Origin: Paraburkholderia bryophila
Lineage (GTDB): Bacteria > Pseudomonadota > Gammaproteobacteria > Burkholderiales > Burkholderiaceae
Direction of reading: 5' to 3'
DNA length: 64,000 nucleotides
Assembly (NCBI RefSeq): GCF_013409255.1
Contig: NZ_JACCAS010000002.1
Span: 1,364,001 to 1,428,000 of the forward strand
The first letter of the stretch is position 1. Every line of letters starts with the position of its first letter. The notes beneath the pieces are model-generated. The model saw only the letters and a program-made list of their open reading frames with translations. It ran no database searches and was not told where the DNA came from. This document shows positions 43,902-52,921 of the stretch, one piece after another. The translations under genes and the position numbers were made by a program.

Positions 43902-44201
43902 CTACTTGCCACGTTTCTTGCGGGCCCCCGCTGCACCACCAGAGAGAGCGTAAGGTAGCTTCATCGGGCGGGCCGCCTCAATGGCAAAGTCCGACTTGCT
44001 CGCCAGGCGGGCAAGCGCGATAGCGCACCTTGGATGATGTGACTCGAGCCATGCAGCAACCACCTCGTTTCTCATCCAGCTCCGTACGAAACTGGCCGTG
44101 AGCGCCAGGTAGACCAAGTCCTCGTAACGCGGCCGCTGTTCTGCGGCCCCAACTTGCAATAGAGCGGCTTCTCTTCCATCCTGGCCAGTCGGCTCGCGCA
44201 A
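43902..44201 (-). CDS. Doubtful small hypothetical protein
   Basis: The frame gives 99 residues, with helical text in the middle (ASFVRSWMRNEVVAAWLESH, RCAIALARLASKSDFAIEAA) and a basic tail ending ARKKRGK. The first 25 residues look unlike protein, so any real start is later. No family recognised. It could be the remains of a longer gene. Confidence 0.3.
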   Translation of the reverse strand: MREPTGQDGREAALLQVGAAEQRPRYEDLVYLALTASFVRSWMRNEVVAAWLESHHPRCAIALARLASKSDFAIEAARPMKLPYALSGGAAGARKKRGK

Positions 44202-44344
44202 TCAGGATGCGACTGTCGGCCGCGTGCATCGCCGGTCCGCTCGTTGGCTGGCGTCGCCGCCAGTACCCGGATGTTCCGGTTCAACTCTTGGGGAACGGAT
44301 AGCAGACCGCGCGGGGTCAAGTTTCCTGACGCAACGCCGTAAAC

Positions 44345-44968
44345 ATGTGTATCTTATTTTTGCGGAAAATCCCCTGGATGCCTGGAGCGCCCCACAAAAT
44401 TCCTGTGCTCATCAAGGCGCTCGCTTTAGTTGCGATTCTTGCCTCAAGCGCATGCGCAACTCGTCCGCCCATCTCCTTTGCTCCACCGCCTCCGGCCAAC
44501 TGCTGTTCCACATGGCAGAGTGTTCACTTCGAAGAGATGGACGCACACGGCGTCAGCCGTTCGCACATTAGTCTGAACGGGAGTCCGACGTTCGACTTCC
44601 CTGAAGGTCGGGCCACTTTTGTTGCGTACCGGCTGCCCCAGGTGGAAGCGAAGACGGTGGAAGTAGATACCTACCCCAGCTCTGATTGGTTGCCACTGGC
44701 CACGGTTTTCAGACCGCGGGTTCTTTTTCTTGACGCGGGTCTCAAAGAGGTTGCCGACGACAAGCTCAACCCAATGGCACGAGATTCGAAGTTCCTTCGC
44801 GGCTCCTACTACTTTGCAACGACGCCCATACCTGCTTCGGCGAAGTACATCGTGGTCTACGCCGCATCATCTGCAAACACCGACCGACTAGTTGCGCGCT
44901 CGGAGAATGGTTCACTCTACGGACTTCCAAATGCGTACGAAGGCGATATCTCAATCATCCTAAAATGA
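44345..44968 (+). CDS. Putative lipoprotein, MalM-like layout
   Basis: 207 residues. An N-terminal hydrophobic stretch (VLIKALALVAILASSAC) ends in a likely lipobox Cys. The true start may be ATG 44378. The mature part has a Pro-rich linker and then a beta-rich domain (FVAYRLPQVEAKTVEVDTY, VLFLDAGLKEV, SYYFATTPIPASAKYIVVYA), like MalM-type periplasmic lipoproteins. Its end overlaps the next gene by four bases. Confidence 0.6.
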   Translation: MCILFLRKIPWMPGAPHKIPVLIKALALVAILASSACATRPPISFAPPPPANCCSTWQSVHFEEMDAHGVSRSHISLNGSPTFDFPEGRATFVAYRLPQVEAKTVEVDTYPSSDWLPLATVFRPRVLFLDAGLKEVADDKLNPMARDSKFLRGSYYFATTPIPASAKYIVVYAASSANTDRLVARSENGSLYGLPNAYEGDISIILK

Positions 44969-45546
44969 ACTGGTTCCCTCACTCCCTGCAACTTCAACGA
45001 TTGTTAGCTGTCACGGTGTGCACAACCCTACTTGCCGCCTGCATTCCCACCGATATCGTGCTGGGTCCGAATGACACGAGTGCCCGGGTGCGCTTCCGTT
45101 TCGTCGGAGACGGAAACGACAACGTGCTTCAATACACTCAAGCAACGTGTCACTTCAAGATGGACCCGGCCACACGGTCGCTTGCATTCATTACGTATCA
45201 GCACAACACACTGAATTTGAATTCGGCGCTATCTCCGCCGCCAAAGCTCGATATGCCCAATGATATCCCGGACGTATCGAAGCTCACTTACGCCGAAGTT
45301 CGGGTCAAGGCGGGAATTCCCCTCGAGTTCGGTTCACAGTGGTCGCACGGTAACGGGTTCGTGATGTACAGCTCGGCCAAGTTTGCTCAGTTCACGCCCG
45401 AGGCATCTGCGGACTACGAAGTCACAACCGGTGCCGATATTGGCAAGCCGATGGAGCTAACTGTGACGCAGTTGAAAGTTGTTGACGGGCGTCTCGAGAG
45501 ATTGCCGGTGGTCGCGATAAGTGTACCGGCATGCAAGAGTTTGTGA
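44965..45546 (+). CDS. Putative lipoprotein
   Basis: 193 residues. The signal sequence ends in a clear lipobox (CTTLLAACIPTD). The mature part is beta-rich (ARVRFRFVGDGNDNVLQYT, VRVKAGIPLEFGSQWSHGNG, YEVTTGADIGKPMELTVTQL) and unrecognised. Overlap with the upstream lipoprotein gene shows a two-gene unit acting at the envelope. Confidence 0.6.
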   Translation: MNWFPHSLQLQRLLAVTVCTTLLAACIPTDIVLGPNDTSARVRFRFVGDGNDNVLQYTQATCHFKMDPATRSLAFITYQHNTLNLNSALSPPPKLDMPNDIPDVSKLTYAEVRVKAGIPLEFGSQWSHGNGFVMYSSAKFAQFTPEASADYEVTTGADIGKPMELTVTQLKVVDGRLERLPVVAISVPACKSL

Positions 45547-45795
45547 ATGATACGAGGAAGTAGTGTCGATACGAAGGCCGCGTCGATGCGTGAATCGTCG
45601 ACTGATAGCGTAGGAAGCCTCGCGAACTGGGCCTCTTCTTCCGTATCGAATACGCCGAGTACCCGGAGGCTTCAACCATCTATGTGTCTCGTGTGATGGT
45701 CCTGCTGCCTGCATATCGCTCAGGCGAAAGGATATCCTCTTGTTGAAGAATGGCGTGACCGAAGATACGGTAGCCCTTGTAGCTTCCCGATTCCA

Positions 45796-46144
45796 TCAGC
45801 GCACGACCTCAACATGCGATTCGTGCGCGTCAACGCGCAGCACGTTTCCCTCAGGCGTTATCAGACGGGGAATTTCCGACACGTCAGGCGTAACGCGTCG
45901 CGTACCTGCACCGGCAGTTCCCTGCCTCGCAGCCAGCTTTGTGGCGATGGTCGGCGTGCGACGCGCACGTGTTTTTATCAGATGGGGCACACGCCGCTTC
46001 CGCGTAAGCGACTTTGGCGCGCCTGCTCCCTGGTGCAATCCCCCCGCGAGCTTCGGGCGGATTCCAGATTCCTATGTAGCGCTCGCCTGCTAAGGAGGAC
46101 GAAGTACACGCCAGTAAAAGCAACCCGCATCCAACCTGTTTCAC
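45796..46144 (-). pseudogene. Frameshifted paralogue of the 35276 secreted protein
   Basis: GTG at 46144, after GAGGAGA, begins VKQVGCGLLLLACTSSSLAG and YIGIWNPPEARGG, the same layout as the intact gene at 35276-35626. The frame is then lost. In the next frame the rest appears: VPHLIKTRARRTPTIATKLA, then VSEIPRLITPEGNVLRV. The shift falls at a run of six G (plus-strand C at 46040-46045), and removing one G restores the frame. Confidence 0.65.
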
Positions 46145-46222
46145 TATCGTTTCTCCTCGGCGAAGCGATTCAATCTGTCGATGCAGGGTACATCCCCACC
46201 GACGCACGACCCGTCGCAACCG

Positions 46223-46420
46223 TCACAGTAATGTCGGTCGCACGGCGCCGTCAACACGCCAGGCATCCTTTCCCACCGAACTAGCGGTACCCACCGAGCG
46301 GCCATTTTCGCACGCAAAAAACGTCGGCTCCCCGGCTCGGCCGCGACGCACGGTTTCATCGACATCATGCTCGCCAAACGCAGATTTCACGTCGGCGACA
46401 AACGCCGCAATCTCGGTCAT
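46223..46420 (-). CDS. Hypothetical protein
   Basis: ATG at 46420 gives 65 residues (MTEIAAFVADVKSAFGEHDV, ETVRRGRAGEPTFFACENG, RSVGTASSVGKDAW). This is a small family that I recall in Burkholderia genomes, without known role. The frame is open to 46471, but the extra N-terminal residues are unconvincing. Confidence 0.5.
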   Translation of the reverse strand: MTEIAAFVADVKSAFGEHDVDETVRRGRAGEPTFFACENGRSVGTASSVGKDAWRVDGAVRPTLL

Positions 46421-46584
46421 CGAATGGCCGCGGTCTTTCGAACCAGTGCATCCATACACAGGAGGAATCATCCGAAGAACCGTTCTCTCGCAGTGCCCTT
46501 GGCTAAAAGACCTCGGGGGTACTTCGGTCCAGGATGCGAGGTGGCGCTTGTAAATTGATTGCTTAACGATACAGATGTCTAATG

Positions 46585-46609
46585 AAGCGCGTATTTTTTA
46601 TACGCGCTT
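46585..46609. terminator. Perfect 10-bp hairpin with T loop
   Basis: AAGCGCGTAT (46585-46594) pairs with ATACGCGCTT (46600-46609) around five T. It covers the stop codon of the acetyltransferase pseudogene. The T-run is in the loop rather than after the stem, so its strength as a terminator is uncertain. Confidence 0.5.
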
Positions 46610-46999
46610 GGAGCCGGGTTGTTGAAAATTGAGCCGGTATTTGACAAAGCCGGTTTTTGTATCCCCGTCAAAGCCTTGTTCGAGAAAGAACTGATGTGCC
46701 TCCAGCCGGGCGGACGAGCTTAGCAGCATTATTTTCGAGCAATCATGCTCCGTTCAGATACGTTCGGCGTCAGAGAACATCACGTATTCCGCTCCAAGAC
46801 GACGATGCGATTGCGCAACGATGACGTTCTCGACGACTGCGAATGGCTGCTCACCGTACATAACGTCGTGGCATATGTTCAGAAGGAGCGGGTCGACAAC
46901 ATTGCCGTCTTGCTCCGCGACAAGAACATAAGTGCTCTCGCTCCCGCTCTGGATTTCCAGAGTCTCTGGACGAACGTGCACGCCGACATCGCCGGTCAT
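46598..46999 (-). pseudogene. GNAT acetyltransferase with an internal stop
   Basis: The minus strand reads YVLVAEQDGNVVDPLLLNIC, then PFAVVENVIVAQSHRRLG, which are the central strands and the acetyl-CoA loop of a GNAT enzyme, although the loop is altered. A TGA follows at ERI. The same frame then continues with EHDCSKIMLLSSSARLEAHQ and FFLEQGFDGDTKTGFVKYRL, the normal GNAT ending, and stops at 46598. So one nonsense change, and perhaps a truncated 5' end, kills the gene. Confidence 0.7.
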
Positions 47000-47034
47000 C
47001 TCACGATATCGCTAGACGCCGACATGGCCGTTGT

Positions 47035-48039
47035 TTAAGCCTTCCGCTCGAATTCCCAGAGAGCAGGCTGCGGTCGTAGCGCGCCGCGTGTATCAGGCGC
47101 GAAGACCTCAGGCATGCGGTCCCCCTTCTGCACTAGCACACCCGGAACATTGTGGCCGCGTGCCTTCCAGATACCGGTTTCGGGGCAAACCTGTCCGGTA
47201 TGTACAGACATAGACCCGGTATCCAGCTTCGCCGACTGAGAGTGCTGGCGTGCGTCGAATTCACGCGCGAAGTCTACCAAATCCTTCGGATACAGAAGAT
47301 GGTCACGAAACGAGGTATCGTCGAGTTCGATGAGGTATGCGGCGGCCGCCGCTTCAATGGCCCAATAACCTACGTAGGCCCCTCCATCTGTGATATTGGC
47401 TTTCAAGTGACTGTCGTGCCACGAAGCTGCCCTCATGGCCGGATACCATTTATCCAGATACGAACGCACCAGCGAGATACCAAGCTCATCCGTGTCGCTG
47501 TACATGCTATTGATAAGGTCACGATAAAGTTCGTGAAACCACACGTCGACATCAACCCGGCCATCCATCCCGTAAGCCAGCAAATCTTCATAAAGAGTGT
47601 CCCTCGCCCGATAGAACGGGTCGAGCATGGCCACCACCCTGGGAAGCAGTTCACGCCTGTGAAGCAGATGGCACAGGCCGATGAGCTGAACCGCAGACTC
47701 GTAATCTTGAATTTCGCCGAACATAAACGGCGGATAGGAGTCGTTCTTTTCCGCCTTTCGCTGCGCGAATGTATACGCCTCGAGACTCGTGACCACGGCA
47801 TCCAATTCGGTACGCAACAGACGCAGGTCTGCACCGGCCGTGTATTGCAGGAGAAACTGTCGGTACGTCTCATTTGCGACGTACCATGCCCCCATCGCTT
47901 TCCTGGCGTCCTCCCCATTTCCGGTGGGGGGGACGTTGTGGGTCCAGTGCTCTATCTCTTCCCTGATGATGGATGAGAGCCACGTGAGGTACTCTTCGCT
48001 CAAAAAGCGTTGACGTCTTTTGCTATCGAAATCTGACAT
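47035..48039 (-). CDS. PoNi-type immunity protein (DUF1910/DUF1911)
   Basis: ATG at 48039 (MSDFDSKRRQRF) follows GAAGGAAAAACGCGA; the frame opens at GTG 48060. The 334-residue form is helical, with a DUF1910-like N-terminal part and a DUF1911 part (YVGYWAIEAAAAAYLIELDD, YPKDLVDFAREF). A C-terminal piece follows (CPETGIWKARG, GDRMPEVF) that is also seen in other secretion-linked immunity proteins. It would neutralise the PoNe DNase encoded just upstream and protect the cell from itself and its kin. Confidence 0.8.
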   Translation of the reverse strand: MSDFDSKRRQRFLSEEYLTWLSSIIREEIEHWTHNVPPTGNGEDARKAMGAWYVANETYRQFLLQYTAGADLRLLRTELDAVVTSLEAYTFAQRKAEKNDSYPPFMFGEIQDYESAVQLIGLCHLLHRRELLPRVVAMLDPFYRARDTLYEDLLAYGMDGRVDVDVWFHELYRDLINSMYSDTDELGISLVRSYLDKWYPAMRAASWHDSHLKANITDGGAYVGYWAIEAAAAAYLIELDDTSFRDHLLYPKDLVDFAREFDARQHSQSAKLDTGSMSVHTGQVCPETGIWKARGHNVPGVLVQKGDRMPEVFAPDTRGALRPQPALWEFERKA

Positions 48040-48063
48040 TCGCGTTTTTCCTTCGTACACAGA

Positions 48064-49563
48064 CTATTGCAGCCGGGCTTTCTTTCGCTGCACAGCTTGC
48101 TCGACTTCCGCGTCATGATAGTGGTGTGTCGGAGGAAGCTGATGGTCCTTGTGCCCGTGCTCATCTCCCTTCATAAGCGCAGCCTCGTGCTCAACCGCCG
48201 ACGGCAGATAGAACGGCACGTACAAGATATGCCTCGAATAGCCTTCCCGTCGGATGCTCTGCAGTATTTTTGCTCCGACCGCATCTTGCAGGTTCTGGCG
48301 AATCCATTCGTCGCTCATTTGCACAACTTTACCCGATGGCCCAGTGGCGGTTTGCGCCGAGGAAGCGTCCGATTGCGTGCTCTTGGCGGGCTGCCGTCGG
48401 CCCCCGCCTAATTTCCCACCACTTGTGTTTACGGGTGCCGGACCAGTACCCGGCACGGCAGCTGGCGGCTCAAGCAGTTCGTCCGCAGACGGGCGAACGG
48501 TATCCTTTATGCGCGACGCCAGGCCAAGCTTCGGCGACATATTCCGCTTTCCCTCCGGGTTCTTCATCGGTTTGTCGACCTTCGACGACTTCGCCTCCAC
48601 GATTGCAAACGCCTTCCCTTCGTTCGTTCCCGGGTTCGCGCGCCAGACGCCATCAATGCCGTGACCTCGCGGTCGCAAATCGAAGAGCTTGTTCAGCTTA
48701 CCGTGGTCATTCAGCTTCCCCGGCACCTCAGCGCCCGGCTCATGCGACCATTTCCCGAGCAGCCCCTGGTCGTGGGCTTCCCACCCTTTTCCCCAGCCGA
48801 GCGTCTCGTAGCAATAGTAGTCGGCGATGTGCTCGCCGAGGATGCCGGTGATTCCGTTTGTGATGTCGGCAACCGCGAGCTTCGCGTTGACCACGCCCTG
48901 ACTGGACGACCTGGACGGACGGTTATGACCCTCCTCGGCCTCGACACCTACCTTGCCGGGCTTTTCCGTCTCTTTCCGCCGCTCGAGCGTCGTCTCTGCC
49001 GAAGAGTTTGGTTGCTTCTTCTTCCAATGGAGAAGCTTGCGCTCCAGGAACTGGGCAAGCCAGTAGGGCAGATTGGTCTCGACCCAGATAAGTGCCTGTC
49101 TGAATGTCGCCTGCGCCGCCGTAGGCATTTCCCTGAACAACCACGATTTCTCGATGTGCTCGCGCGCACCGGTCAGTACGGTTTTCAGGCCAGAGGCGTC
49201 GAATAGCTTGTCAACGAGTTCTTCGGGACTTGTCTGGACCCCGGCGCGCTGCAGTACCAGCCGGAGAATATCGAAGAGAAGCGGGCCGTAAATGTCGGAC
49301 TTATGATTGACCAGCCGAAACGTGCGCTTCACGCCGGCGCCGACTACCGGCACCCATCCAACCACGGCGAACACAAGGTCAATGCCTGCCTCGACTTTGA
49401 CCATTTCGTCGGTGCTGTCCCGACTATTCCACACCGTCCAGACACTCTCGCTTGTGTCGTACACGTTCTGCGCGACGTAGAAGAGCGGAAAGGCGTTCGA
49501 AGCCATCGAAAGGCCAATCTGCTCAACCGCGTCCTCAATCGCCTGTTGGTCGTTGTCGCTCAT
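48064..49563 (-). CDS. Type VI effector with PoNe DNase domain
   Basis: 499 residues. The N-terminal 130 residues are hydrophobic and helical (ASNAFPLFYVAQNVYDTSES, VFAVVGWVPVVGAGVKRTF), as in pre-toxin regions. The C-terminal half is a PoNe nuclease: RGHGIDGVWRANPG, then FAIVEAKSS (a PD-(D/E)XK centre), then QMSDEWIRQNL and RHILYVPFYL. It degrades DNA in rival cells after delivery by VgrG. Its start overlaps the vgrG stop (ATGA), and the immunity gene follows 24 bases after its stop. Confidence 0.8.
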   Translation of the reverse strand: MSDNDQQAIEDAVEQIGLSMASNAFPLFYVAQNVYDTSESVWTVWNSRDSTDEMVKVEAGIDLVFAVVGWVPVVGAGVKRTFRLVNHKSDIYGPLLFDILRLVLQRAGVQTSPEELVDKLFDASGLKTVLTGAREHIEKSWLFREMPTAAQATFRQALIWVETNLPYWLAQFLERKLLHWKKKQPNSSAETTLERRKETEKPGKVGVEAEEGHNRPSRSSSQGVVNAKLAVADITNGITGILGEHIADYYCYETLGWGKGWEAHDQGLLGKWSHEPGAEVPGKLNDHGKLNKLFDLRPRGHGIDGVWRANPGTNEGKAFAIVEAKSSKVDKPMKNPEGKRNMSPKLGLASRIKDTVRPSADELLEPPAAVPGTGPAPVNTSGGKLGGGRRQPAKSTQSDASSAQTATGPSGKVVQMSDEWIRQNLQDAVGAKILQSIRREGYSRHILYVPFYLPSAVEHEAALMKGDEHGHKDHQLPPTHHYHDAEVEQAVQRKKARLQ

Positions 49564-52505
49564 TGCACGTCCGGCCGGCCTGAGAAGCGGTTAAAAAGAC
49601 TTGCGAGATTGTCCTGAGTAATTTCACCATGGCCCGCCGCGTGGAGTTCTTTCAGAACGTCGTCCGGTGCAAGGTCTTGTGCAGCAGGAAGCGGTGCCTG
49701 GGTGAAGGGACGTGCATCTTCGCCGAAGAATGCTTTCACGGGGCCGGGCGGTACATCATGCAGCACCGCATAGCCGTTCGTATCGAGCTTGCCGGACATC
49801 ACCCCACCGTTTTCAAACATCACCTTGTACGGCGCATTCGGTACGGGTTTCAGCGAATCATCGGCGAGATTCAGTTCAAGCTTGTTGTGTAGCTCACCGG
49901 CAGGCAGCGCAGGCAGGTCGTAGTTGCCCTGTGTTGGGCCATTGAACGAATGCTGGCTACCCTTGATGTCAATCATGCCCGGCGCATGAATCTCGATATT
50001 GCCGCCGGAGATGCGGATATAGGCGCCACCGGAGGTTAGAAGAACCTCCTGTTTGGCCGCGGCCTCAATGTTTTGCGTGGCAGAAAGAAGCTTGAGGGTC
50101 TTCTGCGCGGTTACCTCGATATTGTCTGAGTGAGCGCGCACTTCAACCTTGCCCTTCGCAGCGAAGAGCTTCATGCCCGCGTTCTGCACAAACAGGCTAA
50201 GGCTTTGCGCGACGCTCGCGATAAGCGACTTGCCCGCGGCGACGTGGGTGTTCTGCCCGCTCACGATATTGAGTTGCTCATCGGCTCCAAAGTGCACCGA
50301 CTTCTGCGTCGAGAGCGCGATACCAGCCGGACTCGTCAGAAGCATCACCGGTTCCTTGAATGTGTTCGCCTTTCCGGTACCGCCGCCAGCAGTACGACCA
50401 CCCGAACCGGTGCTTGCCGCACCTCCGGAGCCTTCGGCACCCGCATCCGGTTCCAGGCTCAGATGCGCTCCATCGACGCTGGACCGGGTGGCATCGTTGA
50501 ACGCCTTGAGCGCGTCCCTGCCGTCGTTCAGACTGGCTGCCTGATGCGTCTCGCTTGCCGTCGAGAGCGAATCCAGGACGCTTTCGGCACTTGCAAGCTG
50601 CTGGCTGGCAGATGCTGCGTCCAGCGGCTCACGTGCAGCGGGCTGCGTGGTGAGCATCAACCCGCGAGCGGCGCGCACGGCACCATACGCATCGCTCTTC
50701 AGGTCGAAGCCGCTGCCCAGGTAATTGCCGCGAGTGTTGCCCGTTTGCGCGATGAGATAGCCCAGGTGAATATGCGCGCCGGTAGTCGAGGAATAAAGAT
50801 GAACACGATTCTGGCCGGTCGAGTCGTCCATCACGAGGTGGTTGAATCCGCCTCCGCCGTACTCTTTGGACCGGAATCCGGAAAGCAAGCCATTCGAATG
50901 CCACTGCGGAGCGTTCGCACCGTTGTATACGCGCCCAGTGACAATCGGCCGGTCGCAATCACCGCCCACCCAGTCGACGACGACCTCCTCACCAATCCTG
51001 GGGACATGCACGGCACCGTATCCGCCACCGGTGTCGGACTGTGCAACGCGCATCCAGCAGGACGCCCGCTCGTCGCCCTGATTCAGGCGGTCCCAGTGCA
51101 TGCGGACCTTGATACGGTTCAGGGCATCGGTGTACACCTCTTCGTTGGCAGGACCCGCTACCGTCCCGGTCTGCAGGTGCATCGTGGGTTTGGCATGTTC
51201 GAACGGGCTACGAAACGGCACCGAGCGGCGCTGCGCCTCGAGTTGAACCAGGAAGAATCCTTCGCTGCCATCGGCGTGCGGGACAAAAAACACGTTTCGC
51301 GCAGCCGTCATCGCTCGTTGGACGTTGCTTCTTGTTACCTGACCGTCCGCGGCGCCGGTGCTGACATTGGCCTGCCTGATTTCGTCGATTTGCGACTTCA
51401 GGCTGTGTGGAAAGTCGGGAGCATTGTTGGAAACCGGCAGGTTGTTCTCAATGAACCATGTCGTCTCTATCACGGCGAACTCGCGGCTCGGCGCGTCGCC
51501 CTGGTCGTGCACCGGATGATTGGCGAGCGTGAACCAGCCGCCTACGTCCATGCCACGGACGGCGCCAGAGCCATGAAACCGCTTTGCGCGCGATTCCCAT
51601 TCTTCCATCCGGATGGTGGAAAGCCGGTCGCCGCGCGTCTGCTCTTTCCAGGAATAGGCACCTGTGTATTCGTACACTTCGGCCTGCGGCGGGAGGTCGC
51701 CGTGCGTCGCGAGCGTCGGAATGCTAGTCGACCTGGGATGTGCGGCAGATGGCGACTTGTAGTCAAAGGTCCGGGTGGCAAGCGAGGTACTGTGAAGCGT
51801 ACGCGTGCCAGACCACTGCACTAGCGCGTTCGTCTCACTGCCTGTACCGGCACGGTAGAACTCCACAGGCTGTCCGCCAAGTCTCGTGAGTTGCGACAAT
51901 GACGCCAAATCATCCGTAACAATAAGGGTGTGAGCCTTGCCATTGTCGGCCTGCTCGAACCAGAAAAAGAGCCCCTCGCTCTCCATGATGCGATGGCAGA
52001 AGTTCCAGTCGTCTTCGTATTGCACGCAAAACGAGCGCTGCGGCAAAGGCGCTTTCAGGGCAAACCGGAACGCGCCCTGAGCCTGCGGATGCTGATTGAA
52101 TACGTCGGTAAGAATCTCGTCAGCGGGTTTGTCCTGCCAGATTCGCGCGTCTTTGCGAAAGCGCAGGAAATGCATCCAGGAAGAAAACGCGAGCTGATAG
52201 CTTGTCGTCGAGCCGTTTGAACCAAGTCGCCGTGCAGTATTCACATAGCCATGATGGGCCGCGTAGGAGCGGTCGGCCTGTTGAATCCAGAGGGTGACCG
52301 GTTGTGCAATCAGTGACTTGAGTTCAATGTCACCGGATGTGGAAACGAGGTCGACCGTGAAGTCGAAGTTACGGCCAATGCGTGAACGACCGAAAACACG
52401 CTGTGGCAGCAACGTATTTGCGGCCAGCGGCGTGTCGAATTTCAGAAGCCGGTCCTGCTGCGCCAGCCCTCCGGTCATCCTGCCGATAAACTCCTGTACT
52501 TCCAT
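49560..52505 (-). CDS. vgrG: VgrG (TssI) type VI secretion spike protein
   Basis: 981 residues. The N-terminal gp27/gp5-like region runs from LLKFDTPLAANTLLPQRVFG through FCVQYEDDWNFCHRIMESEG. The gp5 OB part has RVHWDR-like text (MHWDRLNQGDERASCWMRVA) and VVDWVGGDCDRPIVTGRVYN. A DUF2345 beta-helix follows, and near residues 870-930 a transthyretin-like extension (PNAPYKVMFENGGVMSGKLD). Such extensions hold the cognate effector, here PoNe. No baseplate or sheath genes are near, so this is an orphan vgrG island that relies on a main cluster elsewhere. Confidence 0.92.
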   Translation of the reverse strand: MEVQEFIGRMTGGLAQQDRLLKFDTPLAANTLLPQRVFGRSRIGRNFDFTVDLVSTSGDIELKSLIAQPVTLWIQQADRSYAAHHGYVNTARRLGSNGSTTSYQLAFSSWMHFLRFRKDARIWQDKPADEILTDVFNQHPQAQGAFRFALKAPLPQRSFCVQYEDDWNFCHRIMESEGLFFWFEQADNGKAHTLIVTDDLASLSQLTRLGGQPVEFYRAGTGSETNALVQWSGTRTLHSTSLATRTFDYKSPSAAHPRSTSIPTLATHGDLPPQAEVYEYTGAYSWKEQTRGDRLSTIRMEEWESRAKRFHGSGAVRGMDVGGWFTLANHPVHDQGDAPSREFAVIETTWFIENNLPVSNNAPDFPHSLKSQIDEIRQANVSTGAADGQVTRSNVQRAMTAARNVFFVPHADGSEGFFLVQLEAQRRSVPFRSPFEHAKPTMHLQTGTVAGPANEEVYTDALNRIKVRMHWDRLNQGDERASCWMRVAQSDTGGGYGAVHVPRIGEEVVVDWVGGDCDRPIVTGRVYNGANAPQWHSNGLLSGFRSKEYGGGGFNHLVMDDSTGQNRVHLYSSTTGAHIHLGYLIAQTGNTRGNYLGSGFDLKSDAYGAVRAARGLMLTTQPAAREPLDAASASQQLASAESVLDSLSTASETHQAASLNDGRDALKAFNDATRSSVDGAHLSLEPDAGAEGSGGAASTGSGGRTAGGGTGKANTFKEPVMLLTSPAGIALSTQKSVHFGADEQLNIVSGQNTHVAAGKSLIASVAQSLSLFVQNAGMKLFAAKGKVEVRAHSDNIEVTAQKTLKLLSATQNIEAAAKQEVLLTSGGAYIRISGGNIEIHAPGMIDIKGSQHSFNGPTQGNYDLPALPAGELHNKLELNLADDSLKPVPNAPYKVMFENGGVMSGKLDTNGYAVLHDVPPGPVKAFFGEDARPFTQAPLPAAQDLAPDDVLKELHAAGHGEITQDNLASLFNRFSGRPDVQ

Positions 52506-52921
52506 TGCACGTGCCTCTTTCCGTCACTCGAGCATTAAGTCGCGCACGGATTTTACAAAACGCTATTTTAATTAGCTATCAGGAAACTGTTAAATCACTG
52601 CCGGCAGTTGCTCTAAATGAAAAATTATGATGCGTGGTGCATAGTCGATAATCGCGGCAATCAGACAGGCTGTCTTCGCTGACAACGTATTACCGGCGAA
52701 ATTCATCGCGACTGAGCTGAGCTCGCCATGGGCAACGATAAAACGAATGGCGCTCTCACGAATGACTGCTGTTCAGGACGCGCCATCAGCCAACACGGGT
52801 GGACACAGGTTTTCCCTCGTTCACCTTTACGTGTGACTGGGACTCGGCCCTCTCATCTATCTGTCGGATGAGATTGGCCGACTCCTATCTGCTAAATAAC
52901 TTCAATCTTGCCAAATCTCCT
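52506..52921. other. Promoter region between vgrG and a membrane protein gene
   Basis: 416 bases with no credible gene. The part next to vgrG is A/T-rich (TTTTACAAAACGCTATTTTAATTA on the plus strand lies near 52550), typical of an H-NS-silenced promoter region. The frame feeding the membrane protein is open from 52799 but probably untranslated before 52922. Confidence 0.45.

Noticed and set aside
50130..51824. 564-codon open frame antisense to vgrG
   Set aside because: It is a shadow of the G+C-rich vgrG coding strand; the composition is Arg/Val/Gly-heavy with no motifs.
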